Positions 1-8,594 of a stretch of DNA of 64,000 bases are shown piece by piece. Source of the stretch: Prosthecobacter dejongeii. Lineage in GTDB: Bacteria > Verrucomicrobiota > Verrucomicrobiia > Verrucomicrobiales > Verrucomicrobiaceae. Positions within the stretch are counted from its first letter, which is position 1, and every line of letters starts with the position of its first letter. Under the pieces are notes generated by a model, which was not told where the DNA came from, searched no databases, and was given only the letters and a program-made list of their open reading frames with translations. The DNA lies in contig NZ_JACHIF010000011.1 in the NCBI RefSeq assembly GCF_014203045.1, positions 1 to 64,000 on the forward strand, read 5' to 3'. The position numbers and the translations under genes were made by a program.

Positions 1-505
1 CTTTCCTCAGCCGCTCCTGTTTCGGTGGCGGATTGGAAGTATGCCGAGCCCCAGATTCCCCGCAACTCCTTTTTACTCTTTTTTGAAGGTTTTTTGATGA
101 TTCACTGATTTTTAGGCGGCCAAAAACCGCTGTTTTTCGAATACTTTTTTGTTAGACGATCGGTCATAACTTTGAGTGTGTTCACCGTTACGAAGGAGAA
201 TCGCGTTTTTGCGGGTTCGATGCTGTGTTTTCACAGAAACGCTCAACCAAACTGGAGATTTTTCGGCTGAATCGGTTCTTTTCGATTCCAAAACGCACGA
301 GATTCGATTTCGAGGCTTTCCCTTGAGAAGTTTCGAGACCCCTTTGTGTCTTTAAAGTGGGCGATTTCTTTGAAAATGTGAGGCTTTTTTCTTCACCTCC
401 ATGTTTTTCCAGTCGGTGCCGACGTTTGCCCTTGGTAGACGAGGGCCCTGGGGTTGACTTCCCTTCCCTTCTCTCCGATTTCAGCGCCTCACTTGTTTCT
501 ATCTT
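1..505. other. Intergenic region at left edge, no gene supported
   Basis: This stretch precedes the first clear gene. It is T-rich in its first 160 bases, with several runs of five to seven T. Frame 1 is open from the window edge to a stop near position 108, so it could be the tail of a gene that starts outside the window, but the peptide is not recognisable. A basic, low-complexity minus-strand frame across 188-520 shows no domain and is not called. I see no convincing promoter for the downstream dehydrogenase. Confidence 0.5.
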
Positions 506-1300
506 ATGAGCCAACCCCATTCTTTTGATCTAACTGGCCGCACGGCCTTCGTTTCTGGAACTTCACGCGGCCTGGGCGAACGATTTGCGCTAACCCTGGC
601 CAAGGCGGGTGCGGACCTGATTATTTCTAGCCGTACGTTGGCCTCTCTTAAAGACATGGAAAAGCAGGTGACAGACCTGGGACGCAAATGCCTCTCCGTG
701 GAATTGGATGTGCGATCCATGGATAGCATCACCGCAGCGGTCGCTACGGCTAAGAGTCAGGTGGAGAAGATCGACATTCTCGTCAACAACGCTGGCTGCA
801 ATGTGCGTAAACCAGCGACGGAGATTACCTGGGATGACTGGAACCTGGTCGTGGACACGAATCTGCGTGGCACCTTTTTTGTCGCCCAGCAGGTGGCAAA
901 GGAATTCATGATTCCAGCGGGTTATGGCCGCATCATCAATATTGGGTCTGTCACCTGCGTGGCTGGCTATGCAGGGCTAGCTCCTTATGGCGCAAGCCGT
1001 GGTGGGGTGAAGCAGATGACGATGAGCCTGGCCCATGACTGGGGGAAAGATGGTATCACGGTCAATGTGCTGGCCCCAGGGTGGTTTAAGACTTCTCAAA
1101 ATCGTGTCATGTATGAAGATGCAGGCTGGGTAGAGTATCTGACGGAGCGCATTCCTCTGGGCCGCCCTGGGGCGATGGATGACCTGGAGGGGCCTCTACT
1201 GTTCTTGGCGGCGGAAGAAAGCCGCTATGTCACTGGCCAGTTGCTATTGGTGGACGGTGGAATCTCGGTCGGAGCCACACGAGCGCTGCCGAAAAAGTAA
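506..1300 (+). CDS. SDR family oxidoreductase with Arg in place of the catalytic Lys
   Basis: A 264-residue cytoplasmic classical short-chain dehydrogenase/reductase, expected to use NAD(P)H. The N-terminal nucleotide-binding glycine motif reads SGTSRGLG (about residues 17-24), and the structural NNAG motif sits at about 94-97. The catalytic Ser is S148 and Tyr Y161, with the normal spacing of 13. The usual YxxxK motif reads YGASR, so residue 165 is Arg (codon 998-1000) instead of the Lys that lowers the Tyr pKa and binds the ribose. The closest broad groups are gluconate 5-dehydrogenase-like and 3-oxoacyl-ACP-reductase-like enzymes; the substrate cannot be told. The C-terminal GQLLLVDGG motif is typical of the family. 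The gene is followed after 25 bp by nadC, probably as a chance operon partner. No Shine-Dalgarno sequence is visible before the ATG. Confidence 0.9.
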   Translation: MSQPHSFDLTGRTAFVSGTSRGLGERFALTLAKAGADLIISSRTLASLKDMEKQVTDLGRKCLSVELDVRSMDSITAAVATAKSQVEKIDILVNNAGCNVRKPATEITWDDWNLVVDTNLRGTFFVAQQVAKEFMIPAGYGRIINIGSVTCVAGYAGLAPYGASRGGVKQMTMSLAHDWGKDGITVNVLAPGWFKTSQNRVMYEDAGWVEYLTERIPLGRPGAMDDLEGPLLFLAAEESRYVTGQLLLVDGGISVGATRALPKK

Positions 1301-1325
1301 CTCTCTTTATTATATAGTCACCTTC

Positions 1326-2162
1326 ATGGACGCTAGCACCGAACAACTCATCCGCACCGCCATTGCTGAAGATGTGGGCAGTGGCGATGTCACGGCTACT
1401 TACTTTGTGCCTGCTGATTCCACGGCAAGGGCGCAGATCGCCGCAAGAGAGCCTGGGGTGCTAGCAGGCATGGAGGTGGCTCTGAGGGTGTTTCGAGAGA
1501 TTGATCCGAAGATCGAAGTCAACGCACGCATGTCTGATGGCAGCGCCTTTGTGCCGGGTGATGTTCTCATGGATATTTCCGGCCCTACACGAGGCATTCT
1601 CACGGCAGAGCGCACAGCGCTGAATTTCCTGCAACGTCTTTCGGGCGTGGCCACCCAGGCGCGCCGTTATGTAGAGGCGGTGAAACCACACCCAGTGCAA
1701 ATCTGGGACACGCGTAAAACGACGCCCGGTTGGCGTCTTTTAGAAAAGGCGGCGGTCAAGGCGGGTGGTGGCACCAACCATCGGCTTGGATTGTATGATC
1801 ACGTCATGGTGAAGGACAATCACCTCGCGGCCCACGGAGGGCTGCCGGAATTGCAGGCGGCGATCAATCGCGTGCGCAAAGAACGACCAGGCACACGCAT
1901 CCAACTCGAGGCCGATCATCTAGAGCAAGTGGCCGGCTTCCTCACCCTCCAGGGAGTGGACATGCTGCTGCTGGATAATATGGGTGCGGCACGCCTGCGT
2001 GAGGCTGTGGAATTGAATGCAGGGAAACTCTGGCTGGAGGCCAGTGGTGGTATCACGCTGGAAACCATCCGAGACATTGCGGCGACCGGGGTCAATGCCA
2101 TTTCGGTCGGGGCACTGACTCACTCCGCCAGGGCCTTGGATTTAGGTTTGGATTTCATCTAA
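1326..2162 (+). CDS. nadC: Nicotinate-nucleotide diphosphorylase (carboxylating)
   Basis: A 278-residue quinolinate phosphoribosyltransferase of de novo NAD synthesis. It converts quinolinate and PRPP to nicotinate mononucleotide, CO2 and pyrophosphate. The N-terminal part carries the EDVGSGDVTA motif. The active-site block reads DTRKTTPGWR, followed by a KAGGGTNHR loop and VMVKDNH. The C-terminal barrel has LEADHLEQ, LLLDNM, LEASGGI and ISVGALTHS, all characteristic of NadC. The length matches the family. The start at 1326 is chosen because the family begins a few residues before the EDVGSGD motif, while a longer in-frame extension would overlap the preceding gene. nadA and nadB are not in the window. 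It lies 25 bp after the SDR gene. Confidence 0.95.
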   Translation: MDASTEQLIRTAIAEDVGSGDVTATYFVPADSTARAQIAAREPGVLAGMEVALRVFREIDPKIEVNARMSDGSAFVPGDVLMDISGPTRGILTAERTALNFLQRLSGVATQARRYVEAVKPHPVQIWDTRKTTPGWRLLEKAAVKAGGGTNHRLGLYDHVMVKDNHLAAHGGLPELQAAINRVRKERPGTRIQLEADHLEQVAGFLTLQGVDMLLLDNMGAARLREAVELNAGKLWLEASGGITLETIRDIAATGVNAISVGALTHSARALDLGLDFI

Positions 2163-2230
2163 TCTGCGACGGCTTCAAATAAGCACTTCCTCTTCGTGGT
2201 ATGTTTGCTTAGCTTCTGGTTTCTGCGCTC

Positions 2231-3178
2231 ATGCTAGATCCCTTTGCCACGCTGAGCTCACCTGGACTCTCCTCTGCGAAGAGTTCCTCTGAACTCACGC
2301 CGGGAGAGTGGAGTCCGGAGTTGATTGTGAGCTTGGATTGGATGCGCGTGGCGGAGTTGGTGCGGGGTATCGCCTCTCATGCAGGGTGTGAGCTGGCAGG
2401 TTCGCGCGTTCTGGGAGATGGATCGCTGGCTTTTGGAATGATTGAGCGGCCAACGACCATGCATCCACAACGGGCTTTGGTGAAAATTTCTGCCTGGAAT
2501 GAATGGGGGGCGACGCCTGAAAGCGTGACGCAGTTTGCGCAGGAAGTGAGCACGGCTAAAAACACCCGTGGGATTCTCATCGCACCAGCAGGCTTCAGCC
2601 CCTCGGCCATTTTAGCGGCGCAGCAATATCGGATCGAGACGGTGGATGCTGCTGCTTTGTGTGCGGTCCTACAAACCCTGCCACCTGAGCGTAGCGACCT
2701 CTTTTTCACCATCGCGACTGCGGGGGCGTTCACACAACCTTCTTGCCCGGTCTGCCTAAACAAGCTGGAGAGAGTGGACTCCGATACTCAGAATGCTCCG
2801 CCTGCGATCCAAGTGATCTCCGAACGAGGGCTGTATGCAGAGCACATTACCTGTGATTTACTGGACATTGCCGCAGGGGCGGAGGTGAATTTCCTCTATC
2901 CTGTGCAAACGCGGGCAATGCGGGTCTGCGGACATGCCACAGGGGACTTTTCCTGCGATGGCACGATCACGATTGAGGTAGGAGGCACGCTGGATGGCCG
3001 TATTGCCGCCCGGGCACTGAATGTGCTGGAAGGTGGAGAACTGAGAGGCCAATTTCGCATTTTAGAGAGTGGAGACTTGGAGCCCTTCGTGACACGGCCA
3101 GATCGCTGGCACTGGAGTTGTCGGAACTTGGCGGGAAAAGCAGGATGCCTCAGTATCCAGTTCGCCCCCCACGGATGA
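2231..3178 (+). CDS. Fusion of a Mrr-like nuclease fold with a bactofilin-like domain
   Basis: A 315-residue protein with no signal peptide. Residues about 35-150 resemble the Mrr-type restriction endonuclease fold: DWMRVAELV helix, a GDGSLAFG strand, ALVKISAW, then GILIAPAGFSPSA and a final helix. The acidic residue normally found after the GDG turn is Ala, and the usual QxK is LVK, so cleavage activity is doubtful. A CPVC pair at about 176-179 and two more Cys near the C-terminus (SCRNLAGKAGC) could bind a metal. Residues about 195-295 form short beta repeats ending in IAARALNVLEGGELRG, as in bactofilins (polymer-forming cytoskeletal proteins). The bactofilin part suggests filament formation; the nuclease-like part may bind DNA or a partner. 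Family calls are from motif reading only. The function is inferred and unproven. Confidence 0.6.
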   Translation: MLDPFATLSSPGLSSAKSSSELTPGEWSPELIVSLDWMRVAELVRGIASHAGCELAGSRVLGDGSLAFGMIERPTTMHPQRALVKISAWNEWGATPESVTQFAQEVSTAKNTRGILIAPAGFSPSAILAAQQYRIETVDAAALCAVLQTLPPERSDLFFTIATAGAFTQPSCPVCLNKLERVDSDTQNAPPAIQVISERGLYAEHITCDLLDIAAGAEVNFLYPVQTRAMRVCGHATGDFSCDGTITIEVGGTLDGRIAARALNVLEGGELRGQFRILESGDLEPFVTRPDRWHWSCRNLAGKAGCLSIQFAPHG

Positions 3179-3249
3179 AGAGACTTTGAAAACCGCTTCC
3201 CTCATGGATAAATCTGCGCATCTTATGCCCGGCTCGCCAGTGAGCGCCC

Positions 3250-3828
3250 ATGGAAGCTGTTAATATTCAATTCGCACCCGCAACGGGGTCGGAAGTCGAG
3301 TGGAACGAGGCTTATGCCCGTCTCGCCGATTATTTCCGCTCCTACCAACTGCACAATCGTATCCGCCGCACGCAGCTCATTCTTGAGACCTTGCGACGTG
3401 CGGCTGAGGCCCATAAAAAAGACCCGAAACGCACGCCCACGGCGCATAGCATCGAGCAAGCACGCGCGATGATGCATGAATGGCTAGCGGCGATTTACAG
3501 CGACATGAATCTCAATGCCTCGCAGCTAGAGGCTGCGGGCCGCCTGGGCTTCCACCTCAGTGGGGGGCCTGCGCGCTGGCCTAACTTCTTTCTCGACAAA
3601 GAAAATCTGCCGAAGGATATGACCGAGGCCATGCGTGCAGCGGTGCGCACCTCGGGGCCAGGCATGCAGGTCAGTAAAATGACCCCGCGTGACATGGACC
3701 TGGGCATCGTTTCTGAAGTGGCTGAGGACACCTTTGACCGCCTAGGCCGCCACCCCCTCCTGCGTTATTCCATTCTTGTCAGCATCGTGGGGGGCGTGCT
3801 GGGTTACCTTTACTTTCTTCTCGGATGA
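3250..3828 (+). CDS. Uncharacterised tail-anchored membrane protein coupled to mdoH
   Basis: A 192-residue protein that I do not recognise. It is mostly helical and charged, with a single hydrophobic segment at the extreme C-terminus (about residues 170-191, LLRYSILVSIVGGVLGYLYFLLG), suggesting a tail anchor in the inner membrane with the bulk in the cytoplasm. Its stop codon overlaps the ATG of the glucosyltransferase gene (ATGA at 3825-3828), so the two are translationally coupled and probably work together. In proteobacteria the partner of MdoH is the periplasmic MdoG, which this protein does not resemble. It might be an assembly or regulatory subunit of the glucan synthase; that is inference from coupling alone. 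Confidence 0.75.
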   Translation: MEAVNIQFAPATGSEVEWNEAYARLADYFRSYQLHNRIRRTQLILETLRRAAEAHKKDPKRTPTAHSIEQARAMMHEWLAAIYSDMNLNASQLEAAGRLGFHLSGGPARWPNFFLDKENLPKDMTEAMRAAVRTSGPGMQVSKMTPRDMDLGIVSEVAEDTFDRLGRHPLLRYSILVSIVGGVLGYLYFLLG

Positions 3829-5972
3829 GCATGATCGGAGCTAGTACGGCCAATCTCAATCTTACGGCGGGGATGCCGCCCCCGCGCATCGCCCGGACAC
3901 GGCGCGCCACGTTCTTTTCATTCGTCGGTCTGGGCACCATCGTTGGTGTGTGGCTGATGTACGTTTATCTGTCTGAGCACGGCATGCGGTGGTCTGAATG
4001 GGGCCTCTTGGCAGTTTTTGTCCCACTGTATTACCAGCTCAATGTGGGTTTCTGGACAGCGCTCTTCGGTGTGTGGTTGATGAATCGGCCCAAGCCAGAT
4101 CCACTGGATCTCTGGCGCACCTTGAAGCCTGAGGACCTGGAGGAGGACATCACGGCCAGTACCGCCATCATCATGCCCGTTTTCAATGAAGACGTGACAC
4201 GGGTGTTTGAAGGGCTGCGTGCCATTTACCTCTCGCTGGAGCAAACCGGCCAATCCAAAAACTATGACTTCTTCATTCTCAGTGACTCGAATCAGACGAG
4301 CCAGTGGATCGAAGAGGAAACGGCCTGGCTAGAACTTTGCCGTCAGCTCAATGCCTTTGGTCGTATTTTCTACCGCAAGCGGCGCAAGCCTATCAACCGC
4401 AAGAGTGGTAACGTCAGTGACTTCTGCCGCCGCTGGGGCAAGCGCTACCGCTACATGCTCGTCCTGGATGCAGACAGCCTGATGTCCGGTGGCCTGCTCA
4501 CCAGCATGGTGCGGATCATGGAGAAGAATCCTGGGATCGGCATCCTGCAGACGTTTCCCAAACAAATCGGAGCGGAGACTCTGCTGGGTCGTGTGATGCA
4601 GTTTTCCCAAGCCCTGTATGGCCCTCCTTTCATGGCGGGTCTGGACTACTGGCAGTGCGGTGAGGCGAACTTCTGGGGGCACAACGCCATCATTCGCCTA
4701 GAGCCCTTCATTAAAAACTGTGCGCTCCCTGCCCTGCCTGGTAAGGAACCCTTCGGTGGTCACATCTTGAGTCATGACTTTGTGGAAGCCGCTCTCATGC
4801 GCAAGGCGGGCTACGCGGTGCGTCTGCTGAATACCAACCGAGGTAGCTATGAAGAAGGCCCGCCCACTTTGGTGGACATGCTGAAGCGTGACCGCCGTTG
4901 GTGCCAGGGGAACATGCAGCATTTTTGGCTGCTGTTTGCCAAAGGCTGGCACCCGATGAGTCGGTTGAATTTCCTCCACGGCATCCTCAGCTATGCGAGC
5001 AGCCTGCTGTGGTTCCTCTTTTTGGTCTTTTCCACCTTCTTAGCAGCGACCCGCCTGCCGCATGACAATCCGCAGTCCATCCTGGCCGAGCAAATTTTGT
5101 TAGGTGTGACCATCATGCTCATCTTCCTGCCCAAAGTCACCATCCTTCTGGATGAGGTGATCACAGGACGTTTGTTCAAGCCTTTAAACCGCCGCCTCAT
5201 GACCTTCGTGAGCAGCATGGCAGATACCGTTGTCTTCACGCTCATGGCTCCCGTGCTGATGATCTTCCACTCCCAGTTTGTGGTGTACACCGTTCTTGGC
5301 AAAGGCGTACGCTGGGTGACTCAACGGCGGAAGATTGACGGTGGAGTGGACTGGGCCGAGGTGTTTTTCACCTTCTGGCCGGTGACCGTCATCTCCGTGG
5401 TGTGGGGCGTGATCGGCTGGTTTGTCTCCCATAGTTTCCTCATGTGGATCAGTCCGATCCTGGGGGCCCTGTTCTTGGCGATTCCGGTAGCGCTGCTTGT
5501 CTCGGGAGGGAGTTCTGGCTTTCGTTTTGGCCTCTTCACCACGCCAGAGGAAACGGATCCTCCAGGAGTCTTGGCGATGATGAATGAGAACCTGCAGGAG
5601 ATCAAAGGCCGCATTCATCTGCCGCCTGAGCTTGAGAAACATCATGGCCTGCTGCAGGTGTGCCTAGACCCCTATGTGAATGGTCTTCACGTGAGCCTGT
5701 TACGCCGACGGAAAAACATCCATGTTTCCCGGGCTTATCTAGATCAATTGGCTTCACGCCTGATTCATGAAGGGCCACAGTGCCTGAATCCTCAGGAGAT
5801 CAAAGCCATGATTCATGATACCGAAACGGTGACGGATCTCCACTATCGCCTCTGGTCAGCTCGGGATCATGAGCTCGCGCCGTTTTGGGCCATCGCAATC
5901 CGTCAGTATAACCTCGCTGCCTCCAGCCCATTTACACACACGCTGGCACAGCGAGGAGCTGTTGCGGCCTAA
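3825..5972 (+). CDS. mdoH: Glucans biosynthesis glucosyltransferase MdoH/OpgH
   Basis: A 715-residue polytopic inner-membrane glycosyltransferase that polymerises glucose from UDP-glucose into osmoregulated periplasmic glucan. Two hydrophobic segments at about 30-50 and 62-87 precede a family-2 glycosyltransferase domain with TAIIMPVFNED, LDADSLMSG (metal-binding DxD-like) and the acceptor motif DRRWCQGN, the counterpart of QxxRW. Several hydrophobic segments follow (about residues 385-570), then a cytoplasmic C-terminal region. The length is close to, though a little shorter than, proteobacterial OpgH. The start overlaps the preceding small membrane-protein gene by 4 bp. No mdoG/opgG is nearby, so the product or its periplasmic processing may differ from the enterobacterial system. 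The gene converges with a redoxin gene, only 3 bp apart. Confidence 0.88.
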   Translation: MSMIGASTANLNLTAGMPPPRIARTRRATFFSFVGLGTIVGVWLMYVYLSEHGMRWSEWGLLAVFVPLYYQLNVGFWTALFGVWLMNRPKPDPLDLWRTLKPEDLEEDITASTAIIMPVFNEDVTRVFEGLRAIYLSLEQTGQSKNYDFFILSDSNQTSQWIEEETAWLELCRQLNAFGRIFYRKRRKPINRKSGNVSDFCRRWGKRYRYMLVLDADSLMSGGLLTSMVRIMEKNPGIGILQTFPKQIGAETLLGRVMQFSQALYGPPFMAGLDYWQCGEANFWGHNAIIRLEPFIKNCALPALPGKEPFGGHILSHDFVEAALMRKAGYAVRLLNTNRGSYEEGPPTLVDMLKRDRRWCQGNMQHFWLLFAKGWHPMSRLNFLHGILSYASSLLWFLFLVFSTFLAATRLPHDNPQSILAEQILLGVTIMLIFLPKVTILLDEVITGRLFKPLNRRLMTFVSSMADTVVFTLMAPVLMIFHSQFVVYTVLGKGVRWVTQRRKIDGGVDWAEVFFTFWPVTVISVVWGVIGWFVSHSFLMWISPILGALFLAIPVALLVSGGSSGFRFGLFTTPEETDPPGVLAMMNENLQEIKGRIHLPPELEKHHGLLQVCLDPYVNGLHVSLLRRRKNIHVSRAYLDQLASRLIHEGPQCLNPQEIKAMIHDTETVTDLHYRLWSARDHELAPFWAIAIRQYNLAASSPFTHTLAQRGAVAA

Positions 5973-5975
5973 CCA

Positions 5976-6494
5976 TTATTGTTTAGACAACTCGGTCACC
6001 TTTTCGGCCAACTTTTCGAAGGAAAGGCGATCGCTGTTGCTTGTACCGACGTAACGGAAGACTTCCTTGCCATCGGGCCCAATCAAAATGGTGGCAGGGT
6101 AGTGAACGACTTGGCCGTGGAATGCGTAGCCATCTGGAATGTCAAAAGCCTTGGCCAGCTTGGCATTCGGATCGCGATAAATGGGGTTCTTTTCCAGCGC
6201 TTCCTTGTCAAGCTTGCCAGCCCAAGCCTCGATTTCCTTATCCGTATCCGGTTTTAAGAAGATCTGAACCACATTGGGTAACGTGGCAGCCTTAGTCATG
6301 TGATCACGCGTGTGGCGCAAGCAGACTGGGCACTCAGTCTTTAACAGAAAGTGGATGGCAACGAACTTGCCCTTGGCCTCAATCAATGAAAAGGAACCTG
6401 TGCCCGTCGCCGATTTGACGGTGAAATCTGCGGGAGCAGCCGCGTTCGCAAGAGCAACCGTCAACAATAGGAGTGAAGAGAGAATAGCTTTCAT
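5976..6494 (-). CDS. Secreted thioredoxin-fold (redoxin) protein with CPVC motif
   Basis: A 172-residue protein of the AhpC/TSA-redoxin superfamily. The N-terminus is a clear signal peptide ending near ANAAA, so it is probably periplasmic. The active-site motif CPVC is at residues 55-58, at the end of a strand (VAIHFLLKTE), and a cis-Pro region HYPATILIGPDGKEVFRYVG follows near the C-terminus. The CxxC spacing suggests a thiol-disulfide oxidoreductase rather than a one-Cys peroxidase. I chose the Met at 6494 because the signal peptide starts there; a frame extends 13 codons further upstream without adding sense. It is on the opposite strand to mdoH and 56 bp beyond the ArsR-fusion gene, so it could be co-transcribed with that gene. 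The substrate is unknown. Confidence 0.8.
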   Translation of the reverse strand: MKAILSSLLLLTVALANAAAPADFTVKSATGTGSFSLIEAKGKFVAIHFLLKTECPVCLRHTRDHMTKAATLPNVVQIFLKPDTDKEIEAWAGKLDKEALEKNPIYRDPNAKLAKAFDIPDGYAFHGQVVHYPATILIGPDGKEVFRYVGTSNSDRLSFEKLAEKVTELSKQ

Positions 6495-6550
6495 AGTAGG
6501 AGTCTGAGCTCCTGAGAGAACTTTCCCTGTCATTTATTCCCATCCATTCC

Positions 6551-7492
6551 TCATCCCTTGTTCGCTAAAGCGAGCACGGTCTGAAAATGCGGGCTTTGGC
6601 TTTCGCGATGCACGACGCTGGTCTCAGCTTCGCGGAAGCCTGCCTTGGCTAGCATCTCATGCAATTCAGCTTCGGAAAAGCCCAACCAGACATCGGCATA
6701 AAGCTCGCGCGCTTTTTCGAACTGATGCTTTAAAAGGTCCAGAATCACAATGCGACCTCCGGGTTTTAAAATCGTGTAAGCCGCACGAATGGCGCGTTCT
6801 GGGTTAAGAGCATGATGCAGAGCCTGACTCAGAAAGACTAGGTCCACGGTGCCCGGTTCAATCGGTGGCTCCTCAATGTCTCCCAGCCGATATTCTAGAT
6901 TGGCAAAGCCGTGCTTGCTGGCGAGATCAGCACCGTAGGCCACCATCTTTTCGCTGTTATCCACAGCGATGACTTTCTGAGCACGCTGCGCGAGCAACTG
7001 AGATAATGTCCCCTCCCCAGCCCCGAGATCCGCAATGATCAAAGGCGGCAGTAACTTCAAGAGTGTCTCCCCCAACCCCTTCCAAGAACGACCGGGAATG
7101 TAGTGCCGCCCAAATTTCCCGGCTAGGGTATCAAAGTATGCTTGGGCGGAGCGGAGGCGTTTACGCAGCACCACTTTTAGTGCAGCATCGTCCTTTTTGG
7201 CTTCCTTAAGTTCGCCGCCTGCAGCTTCCATGAGGGCAATGAAATGCTCATGCGCGGCCTTCTCTTTGCTATTAGGTTCATCCAGCTGATACAGCCGATT
7301 TTTGCCACTGCGACGATCTGTGACGAGCCCAGCGGACTTCAGTTTGGCCAACTGGGCGGAGATGTTGGATTGAGGCAGGGCCAAGACTTCCTGGAGCTCT
7401 GCCACACTCAGCTCCTCCTGCTTCAGCAGCAACAAGATGCGTACCCGAGTCGGGTCGGAGATGAGGCTGAGAGACTTGAGGATCGAAGGCAT
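6551..7492 (-). CDS. ArsR-family regulator fused to a SAM-binding methyltransferase domain (SahR-like)
   Basis: A 313-residue fusion. Residues 1-75 are an ArsR winged helix-turn-helix (SDPTRVRILLLL, then ELQEVLALPQSNISAQLAKL as the recognition region). There are no Cys residues for metal sensing. Residues about 150-265 are a class I methyltransferase fold with motif I LGAGEGTLSQ, motif II VDNSEKM and LKPGGRIVILDL. ArsR proteins of this layout include SahR, which senses S-adenosylhomocysteine and controls methionine-cycle genes. That role fits here: the promoter contains TCAACAT/ATGTTGA inverted arms, and an 18-base motif of this promoter recurs upstream of metK in this window. The effector and targets are inferred. 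It may also be an active methyltransferase. Confidence 0.85.
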   Translation of the reverse strand: MPSILKSLSLISDPTRVRILLLLKQEELSVAELQEVLALPQSNISAQLAKLKSAGLVTDRRSGKNRLYQLDEPNSKEKAAHEHFIALMEAAGGELKEAKKDDAALKVVLRKRLRSAQAYFDTLAGKFGRHYIPGRSWKGLGETLLKLLPPLIIADLGAGEGTLSQLLAQRAQKVIAVDNSEKMVAYGADLASKHGFANLEYRLGDIEEPPIEPGTVDLVFLSQALHHALNPERAIRAAYTILKPGGRIVILDLLKHQFEKARELYADVWLGFSEAELHEMLAKAGFREAETSVVHRESQSPHFQTVLALANKG

Positions 7493-7503
7493 GAAACCAA
7501 TAT

Positions 7504-7532
7504 ATCAACATATGATCATTCATCAATGTTGA
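7504..7532. promoter_or_regulatory. Candidate autoregulatory operator of the ArsR-methyltransferase gene
   Basis: The region starts 12 bp upstream of the regulator's start codon. Perfect 7-base inverted arms TCAACAT (7505-7511) and ATGTTGA (7526-7532) flank a 14-base centre. The left 18 bases (7504-7521) match positions 13688-13705 in the metK leader at 15 of 18 bases: both begin ATCAAC and end ATCATTC. An ATCAA-type half-site is usual for ArsR-family operators. Binding is an inference. Confidence 0.45.
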
Positions 7533-7565
7533 GTTCAATACCCAAGGGATAACGTAACCATCAGC

Positions 7566-8594
7566 TTAAGTACCAAGCAATGTTCGCAAAAAATCACCAT
7601 CTGAAAAACGGGCATTCAGCCCCTGACGAACGATGACTAACCCGAGTGAAGGAATGGCATAGAGGCGCTGATAGCCGCTGCCGATGCAGGCGATGAGGTC
7701 TGACGGCACCCCTCTGGCTATGCACACACGAGACCAATTTTGCCGATCCCAGTCCACTTCAAGTTGATCTTCGATGTCGATTTCGCGTGCGCCAGGTTTA
7801 CTGGCAGCGTGATTGTTCCAGAAACCGAAACTGTAAGCGCTATTGGCCGAGGAACCCTCAAGCAGCGGTTTCATAGAATCAGGTTTTAAAACCGGCTTCC
7901 CATTTGCAAGCAACAGATCTCCCATGCGTGACCATTGGTTGGGCGAAAGAAGGAAACCCGCAGCCAATAGGGGGTTCCCTCTAGCATCGGCCAGGTACCG
8001 CTGGGGCCCCAGTCCAAGCGGGCGCAGGACACGGCGCTCAAGATAACGGGTGGGAGTATCCGAACGTTTACGCGCTGCAAGTTTGCGCTTCAACACCTCG
8101 TGAAAGACCTGGAGAGCACTGGGACCGTAGATAAAACTTTTCCCGGGTGTGCCGACGAGTGGTCGATCCATCGCCATTTGATTGCGGTCGGTCAGCCCAT
8201 CTTGATGCAGTTTCAGACAGCGCTCCAGACCGCAGTTGAAATCGAGCAATTGCTCGATGGTGATGGCTTTTTTACTACCTGTCCATTCGGGCAGTGTGGT
8301 GGATACTTTTTCATCCAAGGTCAAAAGCCCGTCCTCCACAGCCGCCATGGCCGCAAGTCCCCAGTAGCCCTTGGTACCGCTGTAGATGCGTCGGGCTTCT
8401 CCTCGCTGGGCCCCATTGGCATAGCTTTCATGAATGACTTTGCCGTGTTGTTTGATGAGGAGCGCGTAACCTTTCCGTTCTTTGACGTAAGCGGCCGCTG
8501 CAGATAGGTCCAATTTTGGACCTTCCACACCTACAGCCGGACTAGCGGCCAAAGCGGACACGAGATGCAAAAAATGGCGACGGGTGGTGATCAT
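7566..8594 (-). CDS. Exported serine hydrolase of the beta-lactamase/DD-peptidase superfamily
   Basis: A 342-residue protein. The N-terminus has a twin-arginine-like motif (TRRHFL) followed by a hydrophobic stretch, so export by the Tat route is likely. The catalytic SxxK motif reads SGTK (S72-K75). A YGPS segment about 85 residues later takes the place of the YxN motif. The overall pattern is that of class C beta-lactamase-like esterases (serine hydrolase family), not a true resistance enzyme that can be identified. The start codon overlaps the stop of the RfbD-like gene by 4 bp (8591-8594), so the two are translationally coupled. The substrate is unknown; peptidoglycan peptides or small esters are the usual possibilities. 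Confidence 0.8.
   Translation of the reverse strand: MITTRRHFLHLVSALAASPAVGVEGPKLDLSAAAAYVKERKGYALLIKQHGKVIHESYANGAQRGEARRIYSGTKGYWGLAAMAAVEDGLLTLDEKVSTTLPEWTGSKKAITIEQLLDFNCGLERCLKLHQDGLTDRNQMAMDRPLVGTPGKSFIYGPSALQVFHEVLKRKLAARKRSDTPTRYLERRVLRPLGLGPQRYLADARGNPLLAAGFLLSPNQWSRMGDLLLANGKPVLKPDSMKPLLEGSSANSAYSFGFWNNHAASKPGAREIDIEDQLEVDWDRQNWSRVCIARGVPSDLIACIGSGYQRLYAIPSLGLVIVRQGLNARFSDGDFLRTLLGT

Noticed and set aside
1..108. A frame open from the left edge, possibly the tail of an upstream gene
   Set aside because: Too short and too unlike any family to support; it could be chance.
188..520. A 110-codon minus-strand frame near the left edge
   Set aside because: Basic low-complexity product, overlaps the start of the SDR gene, no ribosome-binding site or domain.
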